From positions 108,876,047 to 108,940,046 of the forward strand of contig JAOWCC010000019.1 of the NCBI GenBank assembly GCA_030867875.1: a stretch of 64,000 bases of DNA, given 5' to 3'. The notes beneath the pieces were generated by a model. It searched no databases and was not told the DNA's origin. It saw nothing but the letters and a program-made list of their open reading frames with translations. Below, one piece after another: positions 41,793 to 53,269 of this stretch. A program made the position numbers and the translations under genes. How positions within the stretch are numbered: position 1 is the stretch's first letter; every line of letters begins with the position of its first letter. This DNA is from Actinernus sp. WN-2022 (Eukaryota; Cnidaria; Anthozoa; Actiniaria; Actinernidae).

Positions 41793-42014
41793 ATGGTAGA
41801 GAAGAAATTAATGAAAACTGTCACCGACGCCGCAATAATTACTGGACTAGCTACAGGTATTGGGTGGGTTGTAAGAAAAGTGGTAAAATAACCAATCCTT
41901 AACGATCCTTCCGTTTCTATCTTGAATAACGTGAAGTGGATAGTGGTATTGGCGGGTAGTCTAGCCGCAAAGAAATATCTCGAGGATCAAGGGTATGTAC
42001 CAATTGATTTGTGA
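41793..42014 (+). pseudogene. Small membrane protein with premature stop
   Basis: 74 codons from the ATG at 41793. A TAA at 41889 falls after a hydrophobic helix (AAIITGLATGIGWVVRKVV); the same frame then continues to 42014 with a second helix (NNVKWIVVLAGSLAAKKYLEDQ). The two-helix layout and its continuing frame suggest one gene with a nonsense mutation. Too short to classify. Confidence 0.55.
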
Positions 42015-42020
42015 GTGCTC

Positions 42021-42458
42021 ATGGCAACGTTGGCGGGAATTGGAATGGCAATTTTCGGAGCTGTTTTAAATGCGACAGCATTCACTGGTGGTGGCGTACT
42101 CGCTAGGATGTTTTCTGGAGAAGGCGATAGGGCTGCTATAGAACGAGAAAGGCACGACAAGGCACTAGAGGAAAAAACAGCTGCCATGATTGCTTACAAT
42201 AAACAACGTCAAAGACTATACGATCATGCGCAAGAACAGGAAGGTCTGGAACGTAGTGCACACGATTCTCAAAACGACACTAACCGTGCTTTCGTACGAT
42301 CCGACAAACTACGCAAGCAACTACAACGTCTCAAAGAAATGAGAGAACCTCGTTTATCAGACTACTATCAACCATCAAGTTCGCAGAGGACTGGTGAGTT
42401 GGTCTATGTCGGAGGTGGAATGCTAGCCGCTGGATATGCTGTTAGTCGTTTGATATGA
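42021..42458 (+). CDS. Hypothetical protein with terminal membrane helices and coiled coil
   Basis: 145 residues, ATG at 42021 seven bases after the previous stop. An N-terminal hydrophobic helix (LAGIGMAIFGAVLNATAFTG), a long charged coiled-coil middle (DRAAIERERHDKALEEKTAA ... KLRKQLQRLKEMREP), LSDYYQPSS and a C-terminal hydrophobic end (VGGGMLAAGYAVSRLI). The same general plan recurs in Polinton-like loci. Frame intact. Confidence 0.6.
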   Translation: MATLAGIGMAIFGAVLNATAFTGGGVLARMFSGEGDRAAIERERHDKALEEKTAAMIAYNKQRQRLYDHAQEQEGLERSAHDSQNDTNRAFVRSDKLRKQLQRLKEMREPRLSDYYQPSSSQRTGELVYVGGGMLAAGYAVSRLI

Positions 42459-42730
42459 CTATGCTTTTTAAAAACGAGCTTTTTTACGCTTGGTGAGATT
42501 TTTTACGTTCGGTGAGATTACTGACAATTACTAGGAAGTTACTGGTAAGATTACTGGCAATTACTGGTAAGATTACTGGCAATTACTGGCAATTACTGGT
42601 AAGATTACTGACAATTACTGGCAATTACTAGGAAGTTACTGGTAAGATTACTGGAAATTACTAGGTGCGCCGTAAGTTGGTTTCTACTTACATTTGAAGC
42701 TACGCACATATATAAATATCAGAGGTGAAA
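42459..42730. repeat. Tandem repeat spacer with TATA-like end
   Basis: 42500-42668 is built from imperfect 13-base units around TTACTGGTAAGA, TTACTGGCAA and TTACTAGGAAG. ACATATATAAATATC at 42707-42721 precedes the next ATG. Confidence 0.8.
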
Positions 42731-43087
42731 ATGGAAATCGTCAACGTGAGGATTAAAGGAAGTGTAAGCTCTGTCACCACTAACGCCTTAATAGCCTTAG
42801 AATCTCCTACTTCATATTGTACCGATTCGCTTATGCTCGAGTTAGACCCAAAAGGAAAGTTAGCAGATGTCAAATTCGATACCGACTACAGAGTCTCCAT
42901 AACGAATCTAGAATTGCAAATGAGTAAGACGGAAGAATTCTCAAGCATTCACAATGTGGTGCTTTGCTCGGATGAGCCACTAAACGCGCACACGGTTCTC
43001 TTCCCAAAAGTGTATGAGGGGAGCAGCATAGGTTTGATAATAGGGCGCGATAGATGCAAAAAGAAGGATAAGAACTATCCATATTAA
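42731..43087 (+). CDS. Hypothetical Polinton protein
   Basis: 118 residues from the ATG at 42731. A beta-rich look, one GLIIGRDRCKKKDKN basic end, no membrane segment, no zinc pattern. I do not recognise it. It stands alone with its own TATA-like upstream sequence, directly before the integrase gene. Confidence 0.5.
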   Translation: MEIVNVRIKGSVSSVTTNALIALESPTSYCTDSLMLELDPKGKLADVKFDTDYRVSITNLELQMSKTEEFSSIHNVVLCSDEPLNAHTVLFPKVYEGSSIGLIIGRDRCKKKDKNYPY

Positions 43088-43112
43088 AGTCTCGTTGTTA
43101 ATGCTATATGTA

Positions 43113-44141
43113 ATGGATGCTATCTTCTATGGCCCTGAAGGATACTGGAAAGGCTACTCTGCAATTGGTAAACTATCGGTGGTACCAAAGGTATCGGAAG
43201 ACGCAGCTAGGAGTTGGTTAGAGAAACAAGCACTATGGCAAATTTATTTACCACCACCACGATATATACCACGACCACATTGGACCGTATCGAAACCAAA
43301 TGAGGTCCATCAAGCTGATTTGATATTTCTACCTCATGATCGACCTGGACGTGGAAGGAAACTATATAAGTATGCATTAGTGGTAATCGATGTGGCTTCT
43401 AGATATAAAGAGGCTGAACCTTTAGCAGCGAAAGATAGTGGCGAAGTGTATGTGGCATTTGAACGAATATACGATCGCAGTCCGCTAACATGGCCAAAAA
43501 CGTTGCAAGTAGATCCTGGTAGAGAATTCATGGGTCGCATGTCTGAAACACTAGAACTACATGGTACGAAAGTCCAACGAGGTGAGGCTGGTAATCATAG
43601 AGCGCAAAGTTTTGTCGAACGAGCAAATAGAACGCTAGCTGAGAGATTGTTTGGATATCAATATGCACAAGAGATGGTACTTACTTCGGAAGGATCAGAT
43701 GCGCGCAGTAGAGAATGGGTATTGCGACTTCCAGAAGTTATCGAAGCCATGAATAATGAAGTTACTCGACTTACTGGTAAAGAGCCTTCGAATTCTGTAG
43801 TGGCACAGCAAGTCAACATCAAAACTCCTACATATTCGCGCACTGTTGGATTGAAAGAAAAGCGGTTGCCATTCAATGTTCTAGTTCGATATCTATATGC
43901 ACCTGGAGAATTAGAAGGTGGAGCCAAACGAGCAACTGATCCTGTGTGGAGTTTACAGACATATGTTATTTCGCGTAGTGTGATATCTTCAAACCAACCA
44001 GTTCTGTACTATTTGGAAAAAGATGCACCAAAGCGAGGGTTCGTACGTGAAGAGCTACAAGTCGTTCCACCAAATACTGAACTACCGCCAAAGGGAATTC
44101 TGTTCGTACCCAACCGATCTAAGATAGCAACTCGTAAATAA
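43113..44141 (+). CDS. Polinton rve-type integrase
   Basis: About 342 residues, intact. The DDE core is visible: HQADLIFLP (first Asp), LQVDPGREFMG (second Asp) and AQSFVERANRTLAERLF (Glu). An N-terminal segment of about 70 residues precedes the core and a C-terminal domain follows (FNVLVRYLYAPGELEGG ... LYYLEKDAPKRGFVREELQVV), like a chromodomain/SH3-type tail. It inserts the element DNA, using the TIR ends. The ATG at 43113 was chosen over 43095 because YGPEGYWKG follows closely, the usual start of Polinton integrases. Its end overlaps the convergent polymerase by 23 bases. Confidence 0.92.
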   Translation: MDAIFYGPEGYWKGYSAIGKLSVVPKVSEDAARSWLEKQALWQIYLPPPRYIPRPHWTVSKPNEVHQADLIFLPHDRPGRGRKLYKYALVVIDVASRYKEAEPLAAKDSGEVYVAFERIYDRSPLTWPKTLQVDPGREFMGRMSETLELHGTKVQRGEAGNHRAQSFVERANRTLAERLFGYQYAQEMVLTSEGSDARSREWVLRLPEVIEAMNNEVTRLTGKEPSNSVVAQQVNIKTPTYSRTVGLKEKRLPFNVLVRYLYAPGELEGGAKRATDPVWSLQTYVISRSVISSNQPVLYYLEKDAPKRGFVREELQVVPPNTELPPKGILFVPNRSKIATRK

Positions 44142-47100
44142 AATCATCCATGTCTAAGTTTTTGTGTCCATAGGCTAATGTATCAATTCCATTTGCTGAA
44201 ATACAACGCTTAGAGTCGAATGGCGAGAGAGATATTTTATTCATATGAATACCATACATCCTATGACCTTCACTTCTAAGCATATCCATTCCGTGGCGAA
44301 ATACTTTCTTATCTCGTAAGCACTCTTTGTATTGTTCGTGGCGAATACGATGTTTAACAACTGCCTTCTTGGTACCTTTGGCTTTCCGAATCTCGCCACC
44401 ACCTACTTTCAAGATCGAGTATAGCTTCGATCGTAGTCCAACATATTCAGCAATGGGAATACCTCCACATTCATCTTTCATTTTACCAAGTACTTTCTTG
44501 TTGGATATGTCATACAGAGGATGATCCTTGCTGTAGTTGCTCGTATCGTATAGATGTTCATTGGTGGCAATGTCTGTATAGATGTCTTCTGTTTCAATGT
44601 GAAGTAATAGACTATCGGTGTCAGTATAGAGTAAATTACAACGTTGCCCATACCGATTCTTTATCTCATTATAGTAGAAGTCGTACATCAGATGTTTCGA
44701 AAGATCTAGAATCGACATTCCAACATATACTGGGCGGTTCAAAAGTAACTTACTTCTGTAGTTGTGTACGGCAGCTAGATCGTTGTCGAAGATTGTGGAT
44801 CGAGCATAGCTAGGTTTATTCAAGAGACGTTGTAGTTTGATTCCTTCTGAAGATCGCACTAGTTTGACATTGACTCGTTTACGTAGATTTTCCATTGTTT
44901 TACCAAATGCGCTATTGTTCATTAATTTGTAGAGATCCTGCTCGAAAGTACTCTTCGCTTGTTTTCGTAGTTCTGTATTCATTCGTATGTATGGCTCCAT
45001 CCATGGTGATTGGTCGAATCGTAATGCCCTGTGAATCTTTGTTAAACGCATTACAAGAGATAGATACAATTGTAGATTGTGGTACATCGCCCAGAATGCT
45101 ATTGTTTTCGGCGACATGTACTTACGGCTGTGATGTTTAACTGAGGTCTGCATAATTATGAGTAATACTAATTATTATTCAATAACACGACTATGATTGG
45201 CTACTAACTAATCGGTGTGGGAATACCATACTCCCACATCACATTAAGCACATGTCAATCACTGTCGTTCACTCACCGGTGTGGGACTAATGAAATCCCT
45301 ACGCTCGTTAAGGAGATGTCCATATCCCTAACCTCGCTCATTTAGTAATTATCCTAAACTTGTTATATCGATAGATGAAACTTCTGTGCCACAAACCTTG
45401 AGAAGCTCACACCCGTTATATGAAGTCCCCACTAGAAAATTGTTCTGGACGCTTGGCCAAGAAGTTACCGTGTTAGTTTAAACAAGTGCGGCTCTTAGCC
45501 AGTTCGGAGTGAAGAGTTTGGCTTCTACGGCAGACAAAAATACGAGAAACGTCTTATTTTAAAGATAAAGATTATTTGGTTTTAATCCGCTATCGCCTTT
45601 CACGTTCTTCTCTGATCGAGGTTGTCGTGTTCACTTTTAATTACCGAGTTAGCTTGAATTCTACAGTTCCGCTCTTAGCCTGTTTCGGAGTGAAGACGGG
45701 AGGTTTCATTTTTAGGAGTTTCACTACTGGCACAGACAGAAACACCAGGAACGTCTCATTTCAAAGTTGAAGATTTAAAAAAGTCCGTTTCTTCATTTGA
45801 TTTTGATGCGCTATCGCTTTTCACGCTGTTCTCCGAGTTTGTCATGTTTACCTACAAACGTTTTGCCGTTCTGGCTTCACACTTAGCCGGTTCGGAGTGA
45901 AGACGGGAGGACGTTACAGTTTTAGGAGTTTGACTTCAAGCGCAGACAGAAACACCAGAAACGTCTTGTTTTACAGCTAAAGACCTTCAAAATCCGTTTC
46001 TTTATTTAATTTTGATGCGCTTGGATTTTCCTACGTTGTTCTTTTGAATCATATAGTTTCAAGACTTACAAAGGCTCGTGCGATACAACTCGTGGGACAC
46101 ACTTGTTTTCTTGTTTACAACCTAAAGTTCTAAGGGTTTCCGGCCCTTTGTCTGGTAATGCTTTTGTTTCCAAATTGTTTACGACCAAAACTTCTAATGC
46201 TTCCCGCTTCCCTTCTTGCATTGTGTCTGCAAGCTCAATTTCAATGCTTAATTAGGTGTATGTGTGCTATTGTTCATGGAGGAGGAGCTTAGAAGTTTAC
46301 TGAGGTCTCGCGGGAATATTTAAAATTCAAATTTAGCAAGCGAATTTCTGTTTGCAAAATGCGTTCTAGAAATGTTGATTTCGATAGAACTAACAGCCGT
46401 CAGATTTCAACGAAAAAACGACTACTAGTTCCCAAGATACCAAACTAACTTTTCCCGTGGATTTTGGTGTAATAACGTCATTCTTTGATGAGAAAATCGA
46501 CCTCGAAGTTCATGGTCCACTCAAAAAACATTAAAAATAACCGATTTTGAAGTCAAAACCGATAAAGCTTTTATTCACTCTAAGAATTTATTCTTAGTCG
46601 CAAATTCTTAATTGACATCTCTTCTACAAAAACCCGTGGATTTTGTCCTACTACCAACTTTTCTTTTCCGAAAAATAAGCGAACCCGTAGTCCCCTTCAA
46701 GAGTTCTAGGCCATTTCCTCTATTGTTTGCGTTAAGACTCGTTGCATAGCTTTTGAACTTAGCGCTCTTGCCGTAAAAATGTCCCGGATGTATGTCGCGG
46801 CATTCTGGGCGATGAGTGGAGCACGTATCGTTCTTTGTTGTATAGGTTAGGTATAAGCTTTTCCACTTTCAAAGATCCATTGCCTTCGTATAGTTTCTCA
46901 AATAGATCGATTTGATAATCTGATAACCAACCTTTTGTCACTTGTATTTTCTCTGGGGCGAGTGGGTAGTCATTGTGTGAGTTGTGAAGTTCTTTAGGAT
47001 AATCAAGGTCGACTTCTAGAATGTATCCCACATCTGAATCGATTTCGTGTTGGATGATTTGTTCTTCCGTTGGTGTACATCACTCAAATCCTCCTGTTGG

Positions 47101-49316
47101 TAGATATTGACTCATGGCCCATCCATATAGATTGTTAGCATCGAGGTATATTATATGGATATTCTTCTTATCTGGATCGAAGTCAGGTACGTTTGGATTG
47201 TTTGCTTTGGCATAACGTTGAGACACCATAGATATCCCACCGCGTAGACCTTTCTCAACGAATAGATGCATGTCATAATCAGTTAATAGTTCGAGTTCTA
47301 CTCCAGTCTTCTTTAACAATGCATCCCACGAAAGTCCTGGACTAGTGTAATAATGAGCTGGGTCCAATCCATAGTTTTGCATACACATCGCGCGAAAAGT
47401 CTCGAACACATCTGTTAGGAGAAGTACGTCGGTTCGTAGGTAAAGATCGTGGTAGTCTCCTAACGTTTCACAATCGAATACCTCCCAAACTTCTAGTGCG
47501 TGTTTGTAGTCTTCGTTGGATATATCCTCTAGGGTTAGTTTACTATAGAATGCATCTTTTGGTGGAAGAGAAGTCTCTGTAAATCTATCCCAAGAATCCA
47601 TGTACTCATACGGATAAACGCCTTTGCGCATCAACAACTTGGCTTTCTCTGGGTTCGATGTATATTTTATAGTTTGTTGGAACGTGTCTGGTGCTGAACT
47701 TGCTACCAATTTATCGAGAGAAGATAGTAGGAATTGTGCGCTATCTATGAACTGTAGGTTTCCAAGTGAGAACGAAATGTATTTCTCCATATTGTTTGGA
47801 ATACAAGAGATAGCGCCCTCTGTCTTGGAGATGGATTGCATCAATAGATGAGAATCATATCCACGGAGATTGTGGAATACAACTGGGATAGTAGGAAAGG
47901 TACGTAATTTAAGATTACATGTATTGTGTGCGGCACCTCTAAACTCTCCTGTAATATGGCAATGATCGCGTACTCTATCTTTATCAAGAGGTTTCTGGCA
48001 GATATGACAAAGAATTGCTCTATTATAATCTCTCTTGTCCTTTGGTGACATACGTAGTGGCTTGGCAGCTTGGGCTTTTATCTTTGTTTCTTCTTCTTGT
48101 ATACATCGTAGAAAGCGCTCAATTGTATCCGTACCTCGATATAGTACTGGTGGTTCGCTATGACCATCGGAACGTACGACGATATATGAAAATCCGCAAG
48201 GAATATGTTCTTCTGTTTTAAGCGTATTGCTTTTTTCTGGGTCTTGGGAAGGTCCTTCGATTTTAGTAGTTAAAGCCTCAAGGTCTGCATAGATAACGTA
48301 GCCTAAGGGAACTTTGAGCTGTTTGTGTACGTTCTGAAATGAGACTTTGTTATTCTCATCGGTGGGCATTTCGATTCGAATGGCTCGGTCGTTAATTCCG
48401 TTACACTCTGGGATGTGCTTCGCAAGAAGAGCTTCGGTAGTATATCCATGTAGACATCGTTCGCAGAAGTGCTTCCTATGTTCGTGCTTTGTTTGATCGA
48501 ATAGGAGGCGGTTGAAGTTCTTGATCCAGCAATAATGTTGCAGACCACTCTCTGGGCACTCTATAAGCAAGACATTAATGCGCTCCAAGAAAGTCTCCTT
48601 TGAGATGTGGTGCACAATCAAACACTTATCCTTAAAATCCCAACCATACACATTAATAGAGATTTCGTTCTGCTTCTCGAAGCGTGGTATTTGTGAGATT
48701 GGTGTTGGCGAGTCTATTCCATCAAAGTTCAACTTATCGTCTTCTTGGTATTTCGATGTCCTCTCGGGGTTTTGTTTGAATCGAAACCAACGAAAACCGT
48801 CCAACGAAAACAACGGTTGTCGTAGTTTTTCACATTGATCACGGCTTTCTTCTTCGCGATTTCTTTAGGTAGTGGTAAATATGAACCTCCGCGTAGTGGT
48901 TGATACTTAGCAATGTTCAACCATAGAATGTTGACTTTATCTATGACCCAGTTTGATCCTCGGCTGATCCACTTCTCAATGTAGTTGTAGATCTGAGCAT
49001 GTGCTTCTACTATTACTCCGCGGGTATCAGAACTGTTGGTCAGAACTGCTTGTGAACTACGAAATGTGATTATCTGGTATTCTGAACCCTCGGGTTTGTC
49101 GAGGCGGAGAGTTGTATTCAAAGCTAACTGAACCTTAATGTTATTTGAGTCTTGGAGCTCTTCATCGATCTTTTCGATAGTCTGCTTTCGCACGCCGGAT
49201 AGGAAAGCAGCTGGGTCTGCTTCTAGAGGATTACCATCTAAAACATCCATCTTCCATCCTCGTAAATAGCCCTTAATGCCAGGCGCTCGAACTAACGTTA
49301 GTATATGTTCTGCCAT
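44119..49316 (-). pseudogene. Protein-primed family B DNA polymerase, broken and interrupted
   Basis: Minus strand from the ATG at 49316. Segments: N-terminal 49316 to about 48800 (PLPKEIAKKKAVINVKN); frameshift near 48800; exonuclease/polymerase part to 47083 with zinc-type Cys pairs (FCERCLHG, CHICQKPLDKDRVRDHCH), ADLEALT, NLRGYDSHL and polymerase motif A DANNLYGWAM; TGA at 47080; then VDLDYPKELHN to 46815; an inserted element (45085-46814); then motif B KLMNNSAFGKTMEN and motif C YTDTDSLL to the stop at 44119. It copies the linear element DNA from a protein primer. Removing the insert plus one base keeps the frame. Confidence 0.92.
45085..46814. mobile_element. 1.73-kb insertion in the polymerase gene
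   Basis: Ends CATCGCCCAGAATGC in inverted orientation, then related ACGGC-containing subterminal words. Only one flanking base (A) appears duplicated, so the superfamily is unclear. The interior has three imperfect tandem units of about 190-210 bases (near 45488, 45668, 45880), each with TTAGCC, TTCGGAGTGAAGA and ACGTCT. No coding capacity seen. Confidence 0.75.
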
Positions 49317-49329
49317 GGTATATTATTAC

Positions 49330-49664
49330 CTTATACGAACCTTTCTCTAATAGGGTATCGAAATACGATAATGCACTATAGTAGTATAAGTAGTGTATAA
49401 AGTGGCGGTTCTGGTCGCAGTATCAACGTTTTTCGTTGTATGTAAATTTTCTGGCCACGAACCCACGACGTATTTGTTTGGACTTTGTAGACCACAAAAT
49501 GCCCAAAATAGCAACATCTAGGGTACTCAATAGATAATAAGTTGGGATTTTGGGCATTGTGGTCTACAAAGTCCAAATAAATGCGTCGAGGGTGAGGGGC
49601 CAGAAAATTGGGATGCGATGGAAATCGTTGATGCTGCACCAGAACCGCCACTTTACACACTACT
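49330..49664 (-). repeat. Polinton right terminal inverted repeat
   Basis: Inverted copy of 29969-30300, very similar throughout, also a hairpin (49389-49664). The right target duplication CGTCG follows at 49665-49669. Confidence 0.92.
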
Positions 49665-49669
49665 CGTCG

Positions 49670-50239
49670 AATGTGAAAATAAAAAGCTTAACTTTCACGT
49701 ATTTTTCTAAACTTTTGGGGGTAGAAGTTCACAAACCGAGTTTTTTTTTAAACGCCGGGTTGCTGTAATATGTTTTAAGGTAAATTTTGCTCGGGAAATT
49801 CGCGCGGCCGCCCACCAGACTGACATATTTTGAAGAACAACCGTCATTTTGGATTCATCATCGCTGCAGAACGGTTAGCGGTTAAAGTGTGATCCCAAAG
49901 AATTCCATTGTACATTGTTATACTTGTACCCAGTTGCGAAGTGTGTGATTAAAAAAGGCAAAAACGCTAAGTTTTGATGAATTTGTTGTTGTTTTCAACG
50001 AATTTTGAACGCGCAATGCGAAAGACGACATTACCAGTTTATTTTTCAAATCAAAAATGCACGCGCTATTCGAAATTCTCCAATCAGCGCGCGCGAAAAG
50101 TCTAGCAATCAGTGGCCGAATTCGACGCCATCTTTGATTAGGCGCTTAAAGACCCCTGGGAACGAGGTTAGGTTTTTCCAAGAACTAAATCCCACAGCTT
50201 GCGAAGCACGACGGACCAGATTCAGCAAGGGCTCTTGGG
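49670..50239. other. Host flank right of the Polinton, possible promoter
   Basis: No gene recognised. It holds CpG-containing words (GCGCGCG, AACGCGCAA) and directly precedes a coding exon, so it may contain that gene's promoter. Confidence 0.4.
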
Positions 50240-50405
50240 ATGTGTGAACGCACAGTTTATGTGACAGACATTCCTAGCGGAACTACAATAGACGATATTC
50301 GTATTTACTTCCAAACTCGGAAGAAATCGAGAGGAGGGGACATAGCATCAATTGATCTCGACAAAGAACGGAATGAATACAAGATTGTGTTCAAGGAAGA
50401 ACAAG
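50240..50405 (+). CDS. First coding exon of an RRM-type (PARP14-like?) host gene
   Basis: The ATG at 50240 opens a 55-residue segment: RTVYVTDIPSGTTIDDIRIYF, then KKSRGGDIASID and EYKIVFKEE. It looks like an RRM fold (first beta strand, helix, GG loop, RNP-like strands), of the type repeated at the N-terminus of PARP14-like and NMI-like proteins. A canonical donor CAAG|GTAAGC follows in phase 1. No matching second exon is recognisable downstream, where a LINE begins near 51.8 kb. The gene may be a truncated copy of an expanded family. Confidence 0.5.
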
Positions 50406-51790
50406 GTAAGCTAGGAGTTGAACATAAATTGGTAACTTTCAAGGGAGAGTGCACGAGTTTGTCCTATAAAAAACAGAGGCTGTGTCAGTTGCAACCTTGA
50501 TTCAGTATCCACAGAGATCAGAAAGATCAGTTATGGGATTTAGTTTGCATCAGTGGTTGTAATGAGTATTATCTTGAATGCGTTAGCTGCGTTCTTGCAT
50601 ATGCACACACACGGTTCGATCACATTCAGGAACACTGAATTAAAGTCGACGAACACTCGTGCTGCCAGCATTCAGCCGTAACATGTAGAGGTTAACTTCC
50701 AATTTATTATTTTGTAATCAAATTTTGTTCTACTGCTGAATGTTGTGGGAATTACATGATATGTAGAAACCGAAAACACTGCCATGCATAATGACCCACC
50801 ACTTCCGGCTTTTATGCAAATTAGTCTGATCATGTATTAATTTTCTTCGGGGACGTTTTAATATCGCTTTTGGACGCTTTTTGTTTTTTTAATCCAGTAA
50901 ATGCCTCACCTTATTGAAAAAAATATATTAAAGTAAGCATTTAACAGCACAAAAGCTTTCATGTCAATTAACATACAGCGAAGAGTCCGGCCTTCGATTC
51001 CGTCTCGATTTCAAGCCAGTTCAGTTCTTTGATTATTATTTTGACGTATTTTACTGGTTATTTGCTTAGAAGGTTTCACTCTTATCAAGTTTCAAGAGCA
51101 AGGCATAGCTGAAATTGCCACTCGATATAAAAATGTATAGATAACTGATGACATTGAACTATACATTAGGCAAATTTCCTCTAAATCCTAATCTTTCTTT
51201 GTTTTTATAGTTATCTGCAGTTATGTCTCTATCAATTCCAAACCTGCTCATCCCTCCATCATTTGTGGGGCATTTGACATTTTTTAATCAGAGCATTTCA
51301 AATGCCCATTCGTACCATGGGGTCAGCTAAGCTATGCAAATAATATGTCCCACCGTGGGGCTAATTGGAGCAAATGCAAATCTCTCAAACTCACAATTTT
51401 GACAGTCTTTGACCAATTCCCCATACCTCTGGGATAGAAACTCAGTCAAATGCCCCATGCATACTGGTTTGCCCCAGGTTTGTTGAGGCTTTATTTGTAA
51501 CATTTACACACATAAAATATACATAATTACATTAAGAAAGTACATGAATAGGTTACTGGCAATCTGAAAATAGATAAACTAATCGAGTCAGATTGCCACA
51601 ATGAGTATAACTTACAATGTTCGGTCAGGATAATGTAGAGATACACATTCTTTTGACAGTCCTACATTTGTCTTCTTTCTTCAGTATTTCAAGTTGACTT
51701 TTTCGACATATTTTTCAGGGCAACAGTGTTCGCTTGGTAAATAAATCTACAAACCCAATTCTATTTATGATTGTTCTAATCAGTTCCAGT
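50406..51790. other. Probable intron or intergenic DNA with dispersed repeats
   Basis: I see no exon. A dispersed repeat with TCTATCAATTCCAAACCTGC and TGTGGGGCATTTGAC (51228-51290) recurs at 54958-55050 and, inverted, at 55370-55445. Confidence 0.55.
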
Positions 51791-52101
51791 ATCTGTGTAT
51801 AGCGGCACACCCCTACCCAACTTTGGGTAGAGTACCCCTCCCCCCCCCCCCGGGATCAGAGGGTAGTGTTTCCTCCTCCTCCATCGGGGCTAGCTTATAG
51901 TACTCCACAGATTGGTTTCCCACCTATAAATAATCAAGTAAGATCAGCTATTTAGAAGGGTTTCCTTTCAGTGGTTTGCGGTCTTATTAGAATGTTTTGA
52001 GTTTTCTTTCTTTTCTCTTTCCTTTTGGTTTCGTTTTTGTCTCGTTTGCTTGTCCTTTTGTTGACTGATAAGGGACAGTCTGTAGTTCTGATTGTCTAGT
52101 T

Positions 52102-52840
52102 ATGCTAAGCAATAAGTTTTTGAGATTTTGCTCTTGGAATATTGAGGGCCTCTCGGGGAAGTTAAATGATGAAGATTTTCCGTTTCGGAAATCGAAAAGT
52201 TCGATTTTGTTTCTTTGGTTGAAACTTGGTTACCCTATGGTCATCCCGATCTTAATATTGAAGGTTTTTATTCCTTTTCAAAGTGCAGGAAAGCGCTAAA
52301 AAAATCTCGCAGGAATTCTGGTGGAATAACGATTTTGGTTAAATACTCTATGAGAAAAGGTGTTAAAATTCTTGATAAGGAAAGTAGCGAGGAGTTTGTT
52401 TGGTGGAAGTTAGAAAAAGAGTTATTTCACTTGAAACGTGACATCTTTATTTGTACCGTTTATATTCCACCCCAAAATTCCCCTAGGGAGAGGAGACTGG
52501 ATAAGGATCATTTTGAGTCTCTTCAGGAAAGTATCTATAACTTTGCAAGGAAGGGCGAGATTATTTTGTGCGGTGATTTCAATGCTAGAATGGGCAGTTT
52601 GGATGATACTGTAGAGGATGCTATTGAGTTGTTTGGGCGTTGTTGCTGATTCTATTGAGCAACGAAACTCGAGAGATAATCAGATAATTACTTATGGGAG
52701 ATCTTTAGCTGAGTTGTGTTGTGGTAATTGTTTGATTACTCTAAATGGTAGAACGAAAGGGGATTTCCTCGGTCAGTTTACGTGCCAGACTTACAATGGT
52801 GCAAGTGTGGTTGAGTATGCTATTCACTATTGTTTCTAAT
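52102..52840 (+). pseudogene. LINE AP-endonuclease (frameshifted)
   Basis: From the ATG at 52102: LRFCSWNIEGLSGKL, then in a second frame VETWLPYGHPDLNIEGF, CTVYIPPQNS and ILCGDFNARMG, and a third frame RNSRDNQIITYGRSLAELC. These are the endonuclease blocks in order. At least two frameshifts (near 52210 and 52640). Confidence 0.85.
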
Positions 52841-52862
52841 AATTTATTTCCGTTTATGAGCC

Positions 52863-53265
52863 ATTAATAACGAGTTGGATAGTTTGTTCGACTCTTCAGA
52901 TGAAGGAAGTTCGGACGTTGAATCTTTAGTTAATAAATTCACAAACATTATAGTTTCTACTTCTACAAAAGTGATGTTTATTAGAAATAGAAGCGGTCCT
53001 AGGAGGACTCGTAGGAAAACATTGCAAAAGCAGAAATGGTTTGACAAGAGCTGTCATGATTTTAAAAAGGAACTACGAAATTTGGGGTATTTAGTTTCGA
53101 AATACCCAAATGATCCTTTTTTGAGACAAAAATTATTTTCGACGAAAAAGGATTATAAGCGGTTAATTGAACGGTCAAAAACAAGGTTTCAGAGTGAGAT
53201 GTTAGACAAAATTCGTGTCTTGGAAGACACTAATCCAAAAGAATTTTGGAAACTAGTAAACCTTA
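52863..53265 (+). pseudogene. LINE linker region before the RT, cut by the TTAA element
   Basis: Basic and helical, WFDKSCHDFKKELRNLGYLV, RLIERSKTRFQSEM and DTNPKEFWKLVNLIK, which is the typical pre-RT linker of endonuclease-bearing LINEs. The frame continues at 61111 on the far side of the insertion. Confidence 0.8.
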
Positions 53266-53269
53266 TTAA

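Larger units (their letters stand above)
29969..49664. mobile_element. Polinton/Maverick (adintovirus-like) element, 19.7 kb
   Basis: Ends AGTAGTGTGTAAAGT in inverted orientation with CGTCG on both sides (29964-29968, 49665-49669). It encodes family B polymerase, rve integrase, packaging ATPase, major capsid candidate and penton-like protein, the hallmark Polinton set. It also carries F-box/ankyrin, retropepsin-like and TFIIB-like genes. I did not find the usual adenovirus-type cysteine protease. Most genes have a single frameshift or stop; two other elements are inserted within (31972-33067, 45085-46814). Confidence 0.95.

Noticed and set aside
42731..43087. Possible protease fragment because of GLIIGRD
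   Set aside because: No catalytic D-T/S-G present; a single short similarity to BEL protease ends is not enough.
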